Assembly (NCBI GenBank): GCA_022710725.1
Contig: JAKLGK010000006.1
Span: 1-64,000 of the forward strand
DNA: 64,000 nucleotides
Direction: 5' to 3'
Source of the DNA: Verrucomicrobiota bacterium
GTDB taxonomy: Bacteria; Verrucomicrobiota; Kiritimatiellia; CAIQIC01; JAGNIJ01
The notes under the pieces were generated by a model. That model was not told where the DNA came from. It did no database searches and worked only from the letters and a program-made list of their open reading frames with translations. The position numbers and the translations under genes were made by a program. Positions 7,917 through 19,100 of this stretch are shown one piece after another. Position 1 is the first letter of the stretch. Each line of letters begins with the position of its first letter.

Positions 7917-10900
7917 ATGAAGCGGATACTGGTTTCCCTGGCGCTGGTGCTGTGTGCCGTTTCCTCCCTGGCGGTGGTGCAGATCCAGGGGTTCCCGACC
8001 TTGTACCTTCAAATTACCGATGCCGTGCACTGGGCGATCAGCGGAGACACCCTTCTCATCTCCACGGGCGTGTTCAACGAGGCCGTGGACATCACCGGCA
8101 AGGACCTGGTTCTGGACGGCGGCTATACCAACGATTGCTCGTACAAGATCAATGATGCGTACAGCGTCATTGATGCCGATGCCTTCTTCCCGGGGGCAGG
8201 GCATGGTTCGGCGCTGGACATATCAGGAAGCATCGTCGTGCTGAAAGACCTTCACATCCGGGGAGGCGAATGGGCGCTGGGCACGACGGCCGGCTATGGC
8301 GGCGGGTTGGACATCCGGTCCGACAGCACGGTCACGGCCCGCAATTGCCGGGTCTACAGCAACACGGCCCTGGGCAAGGGCGGGGGCATCTACGTCGAGG
8401 ATTCCATTCTCTACCTCGTGAACACCGAGGTGGCCAGCAATCACACGTACCTCGCGTCGGGTCTTTTGGTGACCCCCTACGGTTGGGGCGGCGGCCTCTG
8501 CGCCGAGCGCAGCCGGGTGGAGGCGGGCGGGGACTCGCCCTTCTTCCTGAACTGGGCCGCCAGCGCGGGCGGCGGGCTGTGCGGCTCGGAAAGCCGGCTG
8601 TACCTGCATGACTCCTCCGTGGATATCAGCGATAACAGCGCGTCCAACGGCGGCGGGGTCGCCGTCTTCGGCGGCGAACTGGAGATCGCCACCAGCGCGG
8701 ACATCCACCGCAATGTCGCCTCCAACAACGGGGGCGGACTCCTTCTCACGGGCGGGGCCACGGGCATCCTTCGCGGCGCGAGCACCACCGTCGGCACCAA
8801 GTCCGCCGGCTCCAACCGGGCCCTGGCCGGATCAGGCGGCGGCGTCTACGCCTCCAACGCGCTCCTGGTGGTCAGCAACGCGGCGGGCGTGTTCTGCAAC
8901 ACGGCCGCCAGCGCCGGCGGCGGGGTGTTCCTCCTCGGCAGCGCGTGCGTCGTGGACAACGCGGATATCGGCGTGGGCGGCAGCACCAACGGGGCCTTGG
9001 CGGGCGGCGGGCTGGCGGTGATCGACTCCCGGCTGGAATTCAGGGGCGCCGCGGCCGTGGCGGGCGGCCAGGCCTTCATGGGCGGCGGGCTCTTCGCTAC
9101 CAATTCCCTGTTGATCGTGGGGCCCGACGCCGTCATCGGGGACGCGCAGCCGACGAATGCCAACGTGGCCCTGGGCGGCGGCGGCATCTATGCGGACACG
9201 TGCGAGGTGCAATTGCAGGGTAAGGTCTGGAACAACGCGAGCCTGGGCGGGGCGGGGATGGGTCTGATGCGCTGCTCCCTGCTCGCCAGCAACGCGCAGA
9301 TCGTCGGCAACATCGGGTCCACGAATCCGACGGCCTACGGCGGAGGCCTGGCGATGACTGGCGGCACCGGCATCCTGCACAGCGTGACGATCGTCAGCAA
9401 TGTTTGCTATCATGGCGGCGGGGCGGCCCTGCTGGGCGACGTGCGCGCGGAATTCTGGCCCGCGGCTTTCATCGCCTACAACCGCGCCGAGGCCGATGGC
9501 GGCGGCCTGTATTGCAGCAACGCCAACAGCCTCGTATGGCTGGACCAGGCGACCATCCAGAGCAACTCCGCGAGGCGGAACGGCGGGGCGCTGTGCGTGG
9601 TGACCGGGGAGGTCCAGGTCGGCAGCGCGTATCTCCACGCGAACTCCGCCGGCGCCGACGGCGGAGCCCTGTACGCCACCAATGCCCTGGTCACGTTCTG
9701 GTCCGATGCGGAGGCCGTCGCCTTCATCACGTAAAAATTCGGCGCAACGGGGCGGCGGTCTGGCCGCCAGCCATTCGGTGATCAATCTCAACGGGTTCAC
9801 CAACCTGTATCTCACCTCCAACGCCGCCTCCGGCAACGGCGGCGGAGCCTGGTTGATGTACAGCTTCCTCTGGAGCGGGGGCCGGGTCGAGATCGGCGGC
9901 AACGACGCCGCCGGCTCGGGAGGCGGAGTCCATGCCGACAGCGGCAGCTTTGTCATGCTGCAACCCTCTCCGGCTGGCCGCCCCAACATCTACAACAACA
10001 CGGCCGTGGACAACGGCGGCGGCCTCTGCGTTTTGGAGGCTCAAGCCAGCCTGAAAGATGTCCGCATCGGCCTCGATTTCAGCGGGAATCCCTCCGCCAA
10101 CCGGTGCCTGGGATCGGCGGCCGGCGATGGCGGCGGGGGGCTGGCCCTGCTGCAGTCCCGCGCCTGGCTGACCAACTGCTGGGTGGCGTACAACCGGGCC
10201 GAATACTACGGCGGAGGCATCGAGGTGTCCGGCTCGAGGCTGACCATGAAAGGCAATCCGGCGCTCCTGTCGCCGGGTGATTTCCATCCGCCGAACAGGA
10301 TATTCGGCAACGTGGTGTCCAACGGCAGCCTGGGCATCGGCGGCGGCTTGCACGCCGTGGACAGCACCGTCCGCATCGAGGATGCCCTCGTGTACAGCAA
10401 CCTCGCGCTGTACGGCGGGGGATTGCATGCCGATGCGCCCAGCACGGTCCTGGTCGTCAACGCGGCCATCCTGCTGAACCAGGCCTCGGTCACCGGGGGC
10501 GGCGTGCGGGCCTACGGCAGCATTACGCATATGGATCTTCTCCACTGCGCGGTCGTGAACAATAGCCGCGGCGGCATCAGCGTGGCCTCTTCCGCGGAAG
10601 TGTCCCTGACCAACTGCATCGTGGGCCTGAACCAATCCGAACAAATCACCGCCGGCCATTCGGTCAGTTACAGCGACGTGGCCGGCGGTTATGCGGGCGC
10701 CGGCAATATTCAGCTCGACCCCTTCTTCATCTTGAGCGATGTGTACGATGTGCGCCTCGGTTACGGTTCCCCCTGCATCAACAACGGCGCGGTGGCGGCG
10801 GCGGTGGCGGCCGACGCCATCGGCGAGCCCCGCCCGTTCGGCGCCGGTTACGACATGGGCGCCTACGAGTACAACGGCGACACCTACGACACCGACGGCG

Positions 10901-11268
10901 AGCGCATGACGGATGGCTGGGAGGCGGATCACAGCCTCGATCCCTGGGTGGGTGACGCGCTCGACAACGACGATTCGGACGAGTACCTGAACATCGAGGA
11001 ATATATCAGCGATACGGATCCCTTCGACGGGGACAGCCACCTGCAAATCACCTCGATCACCAACGGCGCGACGCGCGATGTCGGCTTCCTGTCTTCCACG
11101 GCCCGGGTCTATGCCCTCTACACGACGCCGCACATGACCAACGACGCGACGTGGACGATCGTGGGGACCAACCTCAACCTGCGCGGCAATGGCGTGACAT
11201 ACACGGCGATCGACACCAACGCGCCGGCGGGCCAGGCCTTCTACCGCGTGGACGTGCAGGTGCCGTAG
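7917..11268 (+). pseudogene. Secreted Pmp-like right-handed beta-helix protein, interrupted by a frameshift near 9730
   Basis: Two adjacent reading frames form one protein of about 1116 residues. The first runs from 7917 (signal peptide MKRILVSLALVLCAVSSLA) to a stop at 9732-9734. The second takes over in the +1 frame near 9731 and continues to 11268. The total length minus one base is an exact multiple of three. Both halves have the same repeating GGG-[IVL]-x pattern with N/S-rich turns seen in chlamydial Pmp-type beta-helices (for example NGGGLLLTGG, GGGVYASN). After the helix comes GYDMGAYEYNGD, an acidic stretch with EYISDTDP, and a terminal beta domain ending YRVDVQVP. Removing one base near ACGTAAAAA would restore the frame, so this is either a real pseudogene or a sequencing error. 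The likely role is cell-surface adhesion or polysaccharide binding. Confidence 0.82.
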
Positions 11269-11328
11269 GAGGATGAGGGCGGGACCCCTCGTCCCGCGCC
11301 ATCAGGGCCCGGCGTCTCCGTTCCGACG

Positions 11329-11769
11329 TCACGGCCTGTACAGCGCGTCGAAATGGACGAAGGTCAGGACGAGATAGGCCAGGCCGAGCAGCGCGCCGAG
11401 GGGGAACGTGAAGAACCACATCAGGGTGATCTTCGGCTGGTGGAACTTCAGGCTGGTGGCCGTGGTCATGACGTTGGCCCAGAGCCACCAGAAGCTTGCC
11501 AGCGCCAGGAGGTAGAAGCCCCAACGCGAGCCCGCGAACGCGAGGATCACTCCGAGCGTGCTGACCGGGCAGGCGACGCAGACATCGGCGAGGGCGATGC
11601 CGTAGTGCGTGGGCTGCTCGTGCCAGTCGTCCTTCGAGCCGTCGCAGTTGTGGAACACGCCACCCCGCATCGTGCGGAACTGGAACGCGCCGATCATCAG
11701 GCCCAGCACACCCATCAGGCTCATCAGCCCGTACAGGCTCCACCGCGCTAGCCAGGGCAGGTTTTCCAT
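11329..11769 (-). CDS. Small integral membrane protein, unknown function
   Basis: A 146-residue protein with about four hydrophobic segments: residues 10-28, about 60-82, 82-100 and 115-138. Between the first two is a loop with HNCDGSKDDWHEQPTHYG, and the second segment holds VCVACP, so the protein carries three Cys and several His that could bind metal or haem. I do not recognise a family. It lies 86 bp downstream of the repeat protein on the same strand and might be transcribed with it. Confidence 0.6.
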   Translation of the reverse strand: MENLPWLARWSLYGLMSLMGVLGLMIGAFQFRTMRGGVFHNCDGSKDDWHEQPTHYGIALADVCVACPVSTLGVILAFAGSRWGFYLLALASFWWLWANVMTTATSLKFHQPKITLMWFFTFPLGALLGLAYLVLTFVHFDALYRP

Positions 11770-11855
11770 GTTTCCTCGGCTTCCCCCGCGTCAAGGTTCG
11801 ACCACGATCCAGTATTCGCCCGGCGGGCTGGAACGGTAAAGCCGCCGGGTCTCCG

Positions 11856-14312
11856 TCATTGATAAACCCAGATGCGCACGCGGACTTCATCAGCATAAGG
11901 GTCACTGGACGCCCGGTACACTTCCACACTCGTGGCCGTCAGTTTGCGCCAGAACGCGCCGACGTTGCGGTCCGCGGAGTCCGTCCACTGCCCGGACCCC
12001 TGATTGATGTCCTGGACGCCATCGGTATCGTTAAACTGGATGTCCACGACATAATCATCCGTATCTCCTCCCAGGCTGTGCGTGAGCGCAAGGGTTCCGC
12101 CCAACGAGATGGCCTGCCATCCGCTGTCGTAGTCCGGCCGGGGGTACGTGCCGCGGCAGGGGCCGGTGGCCTCGATGCCGGTGTTGTCAATGACCAGCTC
12201 GCTGGTTCCGCCGTTCAGGTGGATGCCGCCCTGGAAGCGGGTGTTGAGCGTGTCGGCGCCCGCGCTGGTGTGATCGGACATCTGGCTGTCGGTCAGCACG
12301 AACGAGCCCTCATGCGCGGCGACGGCATGCGTGCCGGCCGCGAAGGCGCCGTTGGCGTTGGCGGAGACCTTGCACAGATAACCGCCGGGGATGGTCGCGG
12401 CCTGCGCGTCCTTGCCGATCTGGTTCTGGTAGCCTCCGCCGATGACGGAAGCCCCGGCGTTGGTGCCGATGACATTATTGTCACCCCCCGATATCACGGC
12501 GTGAATCGCATTGGTACGAATCACATTCGCTTCCCCGCCTCCCACAAAAGACAATCGCGCACTGCTTTCGATCTTGTTGTTCCAGCCGCCGCCCATGAAC
12601 GAATGGAACGCGTCGCCGGCCATGTCGTTATTCTGGCCGCCGGCCACCACGGCATGGTGGGATCCCCGTCCAAGATCATTGTCCTCGCCGCCGCCGATCA
12701 CGGAGTGCCCGCAGTTGTTGCCCATGTCGTTCTGTTGGCCGCCGCCGATGACGGTCGAGTCGCAATTGGTCCCGGTCGTGTTTAAGTTGCCGCCGCCGAT
12801 GGCCGCGCCGGGCGATTCATTTCCAATGCTGTGGGATGATCCTCCGGCAATGACCGCGGATCCGCTGTTGTCGCCCACCTGGTTGTTTTGCCCGCCGCCG
12901 ACCGTCGCATAGGTGGCCCCGTTATCAACCGTGTTGCCGGAGCCGCCGCCGATCGTGCCGGCTTCCGCGCCGGTCCCCATGGTGTTGAGCGTGCCCCCAC
13001 CGATAAAGCCAAAACGGGCTTGCGCATTCACATGGTTATCCTTACCGCCGCCGATGGCGGCATAGGCGGTGTTCGTGCCGATGCGATTGCCTCCGCCGCC
13101 GCCGATGGTGGCATAGCTGGCCACGTTGCTGATCATGTTGCCGGAGCCGCCCCCGATCGCGGCGTTTGTCGCGGAAGCATAGACCCGGTTCTGAAGGCCC
13201 CCGGCGATCACGGCGTTCCGCGCCTCGGCCGCGATGCGGTTGTTGTTGCCGCCCGCCACGGTGGCGGCTTGCGCGTTCGTGCTGACCTCGTTCTGGTAGC
13301 CGCCGCCGATCGTGCCGTACCAGGCGTTGTATCCCACCTGGTTGCCCCAACCGCCGACGAGGGAGGCATAGCTGGCCTCGTTGGCAATCCGGTTGCCGAC
13401 CCCGCCCGCAAGGGCCGCGTAGTTGGCGTTGTCGCCGACGCGGTTGTCGTCACCGCCGGCGATCGTCGAGTAGTTGGCGTTGTTCGAGATGATGTTGTTC
13501 CGGCCGCCGCCGACCGCGCTGTAGTCGGCCCGGGCCACCGCGCCATAACCCAGGGCGATGGCGTTGTTGCCGATCGCCTGCGGGGCCGCCGCGAAGGCCC
13601 CGTTCTCGTCGTATCCCAGCGGCGAGTACCCGTCGTCCCCGTCCTGCAGCCCCGCGGGCATGGCGGCCCAGTCAATCTTGTTGCTGGTCACGGCCCCGGG
13701 GGCGATCTTCATGGCCGTCCATACGCCGGTCACGTCACCCTGGTGGTTCGCCGTGTCGAACACGGGATCGGTTTCCGCCGCGATCCCCTCCTGATCCCCG
13801 TCCTGCAAGCCTGCAGGCATCGCGGCCCAGTTGATCTTGTTGCTGCTCACCGCCCCGGAGGCCAAATGGAATCCGTAGATCTGATCCGCCCCGACGTGGT
13901 GCGTCTGCACCGCGTTGGCGGGGAGGCCGGCCGCGTAACGGGCGTAGCCCACGGCCACCATCTGTTCCCGAGGCGACAGGGTGTTCGTTCCGATCACCAC
14001 CTCGATCCAGACCTGCGTCTGCATCATGGCGGTCTCCAGGCTGCCCCAGGTGATGTGGTTCCCGATGTAGGTCGAGTACAGGCCGTCCGCGACTGGCACG
14101 TCATTGGAGTCCACGCAGGCCGGGGCCCCGCCCGTGGGGGCGTCGAAGAATCGGAACGAGATGGATACCTTGCCGTTGAAGAGGTTCGTCCCGTTCAGCA
14201 GCCGGCCCTGGTAATTGATCAGGTTCGGAATGTTCGGCCCCTGCGCGGACGCGGTCAGCGCGGCGGCGAGGACAATAACGATGGACATTCTGCTCGTGCG
14301 ATTGGTTCTCAT
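11856..14312 (-). CDS. Secreted head-repeat protein with 23 tandem 17-residue YadA-like repeats
   Basis: An 818-residue secreted protein. The start is placed at 14312 (signal peptide MRTNRTSRMSIVIVLAAALTASA) because GGAGGGG lies just upstream; the frame is open 47 codons further without a good ribosome site. The N-terminal part (about 25-200) has the INYQGRLL motif common in PVC secreted proteins. Two copies of a SNKI-[ND]-WAAMPAGLQDGD unit follow, then 23 exact 17-residue repeats of the form A-x-[IV]-x-GG-x-x-N-x-[IVM], as in YadA/Hia head domains, which form left-handed beta rolls. The C-terminal domain (last ~110 residues, ending ADEVRVRIWVYQ) resembles a lectin-like receptor-binding tip. 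No C-terminal autotransporter anchor is present, so the protein is probably exported another way. Confidence 0.82.
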   Translation of the reverse strand: MRTNRTSRMSIVIVLAAALTASAQGPNIPNLINYQGRLLNGTNLFNGKVSISFRFFDAPTGGAPACVDSNDVPVADGLYSTYIGNHITWGSLETAMMQTQVWIEVVIGTNTLSPREQMVAVGYARYAAGLPANAVQTHHVGADQIYGFHLASGAVSSNKINWAAMPAGLQDGDQEGIAAETDPVFDTANHQGDVTGVWTAMKIAPGAVTSNKIDWAAMPAGLQDGDDGYSPLGYDENGAFAAAPQAIGNNAIALGYGAVARADYSAVGGGRNNIISNNANYSTIAGGDDNRVGDNANYAALAGGVGNRIANEASYASLVGGWGNQVGYNAWYGTIGGGYQNEVSTNAQAATVAGGNNNRIAAEARNAVIAGGLQNRVYASATNAAIGGGSGNMISNVASYATIGGGGGNRIGTNTAYAAIGGGKDNHVNAQARFGFIGGGTLNTMGTGAEAGTIGGGSGNTVDNGATYATVGGGQNNQVGDNSGSAVIAGGSSHSIGNESPGAAIGGGNLNTTGTNCDSTVIGGGQQNDMGNNCGHSVIGGGEDNDLGRGSHHAVVAGGQNNDMAGDAFHSFMGGGWNNKIESSARLSFVGGGEANVIRTNAIHAVISGGDNNVIGTNAGASVIGGGYQNQIGKDAQAATIPGGYLCKVSANANGAFAAGTHAVAAHEGSFVLTDSQMSDHTSAGADTLNTRFQGGIHLNGGTSELVIDNTGIEATGPCRGTYPRPDYDSGWQAISLGGTLALTHSLGGDTDDYVVDIQFNDTDGVQDINQGSGQWTDSADRNVGAFWRKLTATSVEVYRASSDPYADEVRVRIWVYQ
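12348..13520 (-). repeat. Array of 23 coding repeats of 51 bp
   Basis: 1173 bp encode exactly 23 x 17 residues with no length variation. DNA identity between units is moderate and the GG and hydrophobic positions are the most conserved, so the array looks old and held by selection at protein level. Confidence 0.85.
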
Positions 14313-14476
14313 GATCCCCTCCAAGCCTCCTGTCATGGCTTCCATTCTACCGGTCAGGTCGTGGCCCGTCATGGGAAAATCGCATCCTGCTCCCCGATGC
14401 GACAAATAAGCCCATCCCGACGACCAGAGCCATGGGAAATCGATCCCCGGCATGGGATGTGCTTGGAGGAGATGGA

Positions 14477-16090
14477 ATGAAGCAGATCCTCATCGCGCTG
14501 GTGGCGCTGGCGGACAGCCTTGCCGGGAAGTCCGCGGCCGCGCCGGGCTATGGCGAGCCGATCTCGCTCACCACCGGCGTGGTCCGGCGGGTGGGGACGG
14601 TCACCGCGCTGCAGAACGCCGTCGCCGCGGTCAATGCCGCGGGCGTCCCGGCTACGATCCTGGTCTCCAACGGGACCTATGTCCTCACCGACTGGGCGCT
14701 GCCGGTCACGTGCGACGGCGTGATCATCCGCAGCCTGGGCGGCGACCGCGACGCCGTGGTGATCCGCGGGCCGGACGAGGGCGCGTCCGCCTCGCTCCAG
14801 CACGTCTTCTGGGTGACCGCCTCGCACGTCACCATCGCGGACCTGACCTTCGGCTGGTGCCTCTACCACGGCATCCAGGCGCACGGCGAAACGCCGTACA
14901 ACGTCTCCCATCTCTGGGTCCACAACTGCCGGATCGTCAACTGCAACGAGCAGTTCATCAAGGGGACCTCGATCGACGGCGATCCCGAGGGCGTGACGGA
15001 CGGCCTGGTGGAGAACTGCCTGTTCGAATTCACGAGCGGCTGGGCCTACCAGTTCTACACGGGCGGGATTGACGCCCACAAGGCGGCCAACTGGACCGTG
15101 CGCGACAACCTGTTCCGGAACATCCGCGCGACCGACGGCCTCGCCGAGCACGCGATCCATTTCTGGAAGCGCAACACGGCGCGCCCGCAGAACGTGGCCG
15201 TCGAGCGCAACGTCATCGTGAATTGCGACCGGGGCATCGGGTTCGGGCTCGGCGGCTGGGCGGACGGCCACGACGGCGGAACGAGCGTGATCCGGAACAA
15301 CGTCGTCTACAACGACGGGGCGGGCCCGAACACGGACGTCGGCATCGGACTGGAATCCGCGACGGGCGTGAAGGCGGACAACAACACGGTGGTCGTCCCG
15401 TACTGGGCGCCGATCGAGTTCCGGTTCGCGGGCAGCTCGAACCTGGTCTTTCGCAACAACCTGGCCGGCGGGGCCATCACGGCCCGCGACGGCGCCCCGG
15501 CGCCGGCGCGGTCGAACAACCTGGAGAGCGTCCAGGCGGAATGGTTCCGGAGCCTGACGAATGGCGACCTGCGCCTCAAGCCGGGCGTCACGGGTGTCCT
15601 GGACAAGGGTTGCGCGATCGCGGCCTTCGCGGACGACGTGGACGGCGACGCCCGGCCCGCGGGCGCGGCGTGGGACATCGGCGCGGACGAGTACGATCCG
15701 TGGACGGCCGACTCCAACTTCGACGGCGTGCCGGACGGGTGGTACCTGCAGCACGGCCTGAACCCGACGAGCCTGACCGTGGCGGTCGAGGACGAGGACG
15801 AAGACGAGTACGACAACAAGGAGGAATGGATCGCGCTGACCGATCCGACCAACGGCGCGTCGTTTTTCCGCGTCGCGGGAATCGGTCAGGTGAGCCCATT
15901 TACCGTCACGCTGTCCTGCTCGACGGCGCGGGTGTACACGCTGGAGCAGGCCGCCCCGCCGGCTACGGGTGACTGGTCGCGGGTGCCCGGCGCCATCCAT
16001 GTTTCCGGCGCGGCCCACGGTACGCTGGCCCTGGCGGACACCAACCCGGCCCCCCGCCGGCTGTACCGCGTGAGCGTGGGCCTGCCGTAA
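14477..16090 (+). CDS. Secreted pectate-lyase-like beta-helix protein with C-terminal module
   Basis: A 537-residue protein. GGAGGA lies 6 bp before the ATG at 14477, which favours this start over an in-frame one 45 bp upstream. The N-terminus is hydrophobic but carries an Asp, so the signal peptide is weak. Residues ~30-400 read as a right-handed parallel beta-helix of the pectate-lyase superfamily (VIIRSLGGDRDAVVIRGP, HVTIADLTFGW, VEENCLF-type turns, HAIHFWKR). GAAWDIGADEYDPW follows. The last ~130 residues are the shared module: acidic DEDEDEYDNKEEWIALTDP, then a beta domain ending RRLYRVSVGLP. A polysaccharide lyase or binding role is likely, but I cannot identify a catalytic set. Confidence 0.82.
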   Translation: MKQILIALVALADSLAGKSAAAPGYGEPISLTTGVVRRVGTVTALQNAVAAVNAAGVPATILVSNGTYVLTDWALPVTCDGVIIRSLGGDRDAVVIRGPDEGASASLQHVFWVTASHVTIADLTFGWCLYHGIQAHGETPYNVSHLWVHNCRIVNCNEQFIKGTSIDGDPEGVTDGLVENCLFEFTSGWAYQFYTGGIDAHKAANWTVRDNLFRNIRATDGLAEHAIHFWKRNTARPQNVAVERNVIVNCDRGIGFGLGGWADGHDGGTSVIRNNVVYNDGAGPNTDVGIGLESATGVKADNNTVVVPYWAPIEFRFAGSSNLVFRNNLAGGAITARDGAPAPARSNNLESVQAEWFRSLTNGDLRLKPGVTGVLDKGCAIAAFADDVDGDARPAGAAWDIGADEYDPWTADSNFDGVPDGWYLQHGLNPTSLTVAVEDEDEDEYDNKEEWIALTDPTNGASFFRVAGIGQVSPFTVTLSCSTARVYTLEQAAPPATGDWSRVPGAIHVSGAAHGTLALADTNPAPRRLYRVSVGLP

Positions 16091-16176
16091 GCTTTTCGAG
16101 TGTACACACCGGGGAACTCCGTGATTTACTATTTCTTCGTCGTGCCGGGGGGAGGCCGTCTCGCATGGAGGGAATC

Positions 16177-19100
16177 ATGATGACGATCCGCGTATTCCCG
16201 CGCCCGTTATCCGTTCGCTTCGGCCTGTTCATCTGGGGGGCGGCCGCGCTGCTGTCCGTTGCGCCGGTTCGGGCGCAGGACGATGCCTATGAGCCCAACA
16301 ACGCGACGAACGAGGCGACGGACCTGTCCGCGAGTCCCGGGATCTGGCTTTCCGACAACCTCGGCCTCGGCATCCAGTGCGACAGCGACTGGTACAAGAT
16401 TGCCGTGCCGGCCGGCCTCGAGCGGGTGACGGTGGACTGCCTCTCCTCCGCGGCGCGCGGCAACATCACCATCGCCCTGTACGACAGCAATGCCGTGCGG
16501 CTGGCCTGGTCCGACAGTTGGGAGGACCGCGACGGATTGGAGTTCGTCGTCCCGACGAACGGCACCTACTACGTGCTGGTCTACGGGGCCAACCGGTGCA
16601 ACGCCTACAACCTGCAATGGGACCGGCAGTCGCCGGCGGGCGGGGCGGACGATGCGTACGAAACCAACGACACGGCCTCGGGCGCCTTCGACCTGAAGGC
16701 GCGCCGCGGGACGCCCCTCTCGCTGATCGCCGGGCTGGGCCGGCAATGCGACCCGGACTGGTACCGGATCTACGTCGCGCCGGGCTCCGAGCGGCTGATG
16801 GCGCAATGCGTGTATACCAACGATCCCGGCGCGTTCGGACTCGAACTGCGGAACGAGATGGGGCAGCAGGTGGCGCTGGCCGCGCCGCCGATGGATCGGA
16901 GCACCCTGGATCTCCGGGTGCCGGTGGCCGGGACGTACTACCTCCAGGTGCCGGGCGGGGCGGCATGCCAGGAGTACGACCTGTGGTGGACGTGCGCGAT
17001 CCCGCCCAACCGGGCCGGCCCGCCGGTCGTCGTGGCGCTCTTCTTTAATGAGAACTTCGTGGACACGTCCACCCTGACCGAGGGCGAGGCGTACAACGTC
17101 TGGAAGGCCCTGGAGGCCATGTCGGTCCGGGTGAACACCTTCACCGGCATCACCGAGGCGGCGTTTTCCCTCGCCCTGGGCGGCGCCAACGTCCTGCTGA
17201 TCCCCGAACTCGAGGGGGGCCACCTGGCGTCGTCCCTTGATCCGGCTACCCTGGCCATCCTCCGCGGCTTCGTCGCCGGGGGAGGGTGCCTGGTCATCCA
17301 TGGTCAATACTTGGGAAACGACGCCGCCTTCGTGAATGCCGTGTTCGGATGGTCCGTTCAGCCGCAAGGCGATCATTCCGACGCGACCTCCACGAACAAT
17401 CCCGGCGCGACGGCCGGGACCGCGTTCGAGGAGGGTCCGCCGAGCCTCGGCGGGGAGAACGGACTGTATCCGTGGCTCGCGGCCAGCCTGCCCCCGGGCA
17501 GTTCCAGCCTCTACCAGTTTGAGTCCGGCGGCGACGCGGACACCACCGTGGCCGTCATCCCGTACGGCGCCGGCCGCGCGGTCTTCCTGGCGTGGGATTG
17601 GTACAACGGCGCGCCGGTCGGGATGCAGGACAAGGGCTGGAACGGCATCCTGCTCTCCGCCCTGGCCCAGTGCTCCTGCGAGCCGCTCCTGACGGCCGAG
17701 CGGCGGTCCGGCCCCGACACGCTGGTCTGGCTCGACGGCGGCTTCAAACACACCTATGACATCATGTACACCGACGAGGACCTGAAGGGGAGCCCGGCCT
17801 GGACGCCCTTCGGCATCCTGGGCTCGCGGATCGTGACGGCGCCGCTAGAGGATTTTTCCTTCACCGACGACTACACGGCCCTGACCAGCGGCGGGCCGTC
17901 CGCGACCGGGCGTCGCGCGTACCGGGTGATGCGCCATCCCGCGGTGACCGCCCCCGAAGTCGCGATCCTGCTCGATGCGAATTACGTGGACATGACGTGG
18001 GGCGCCATCCCGGATGCGGAAGGCCCGAACCTGGTGGCGGCGCTGCAGCGCATGCGCTACGGGATCTCGTCCATCGCCGGCATCACCGCGCAGGACTTCG
18101 CCAACGCCCTCCGGCCGGGCGGGTTCCTGCTCATTCCGGAACTGGAGAGGGGCAACCTGGGCGCCGATCTCTCCGCGGGCGCGCGGGCGGCGATCAGCAA
18201 CTTCGTCCAGGCAGGCGGCACGATGATCGTGCACGCGGATATCGGCGCCTCTGACGAGAACCTGGTCAACACACTGTTCGGCTTCGGCCTCGCCGGCATC
18301 GGCGACATGAGCTACATGGACACCACCAGCACCGCGGCGGTCGCCGGCACGGAGTACGAGCGGTGTCCGGCGACGCTCCCCGGCATCGACGGGCTCTATC
18401 CCTGGATTCCCGGTACGCTGCCCCCGGGCGCGTCCGTCCTGTACGAGACGCCGGCCAACGGCACCAACTATCCCAGCGTCGTCGTCATCCCGCAGGGCCT
18501 GGGCCGGGTGGTGCTTCTCGCCTGGGACTGGTGGCGTGCCGCGCCGCTGGGCAGGCAGGACGGCGGCTGGAACGAGGCGCTCGACTCCACGTTCAGGAAC
18601 TGGAGCGACAAGAACCTCTTCGTGGGCTACTATGACCTGCAAGCCGGGCAGGGCGTCGTCCCCCAGCATGAGCCCATCGAGACGGCCGGGCACACGGGCG
18701 TGTGCCTTTTCGATCTGGCCGCCGAGGACCTGGCCGGGATCGACGTCCTCTTCGCGCAGAATCCCGCCAACGCCGGCTATGCCGAGGAATTCACCAACCG
18801 CCTCGACGCCATCCGGCAGGCCGTCATGGGCGGCATGACGCTGGTCTTCCACGACCGGGCGACGACCAATCTCACCGCCCAGATGCTCCCGGGCGGCCAG
18901 GGCATCGGCTTCACCCGCGACATGTCGCTGCCGCTGGCCAACGACATCCAGATCCTCACGGCCGGGACGTTCGTCACGGATGGCCCCGGCGGGGTGCTGA
19001 ACAACGGCTCGCTGGACAACGGGAATGCCTCCTCGCACGGGTACGCGGACGAGGCCACGCTGCCGGCGGGCGCGGTCCGCATCCTGTCGCGCGGCGCGGC

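Noticed and set aside
11856..14312. Trimeric autotransporter adhesin
   Set aside because: The head repeats fit, but there is no C-terminal YadA-type anchor; the protein ends in a soluble domain.
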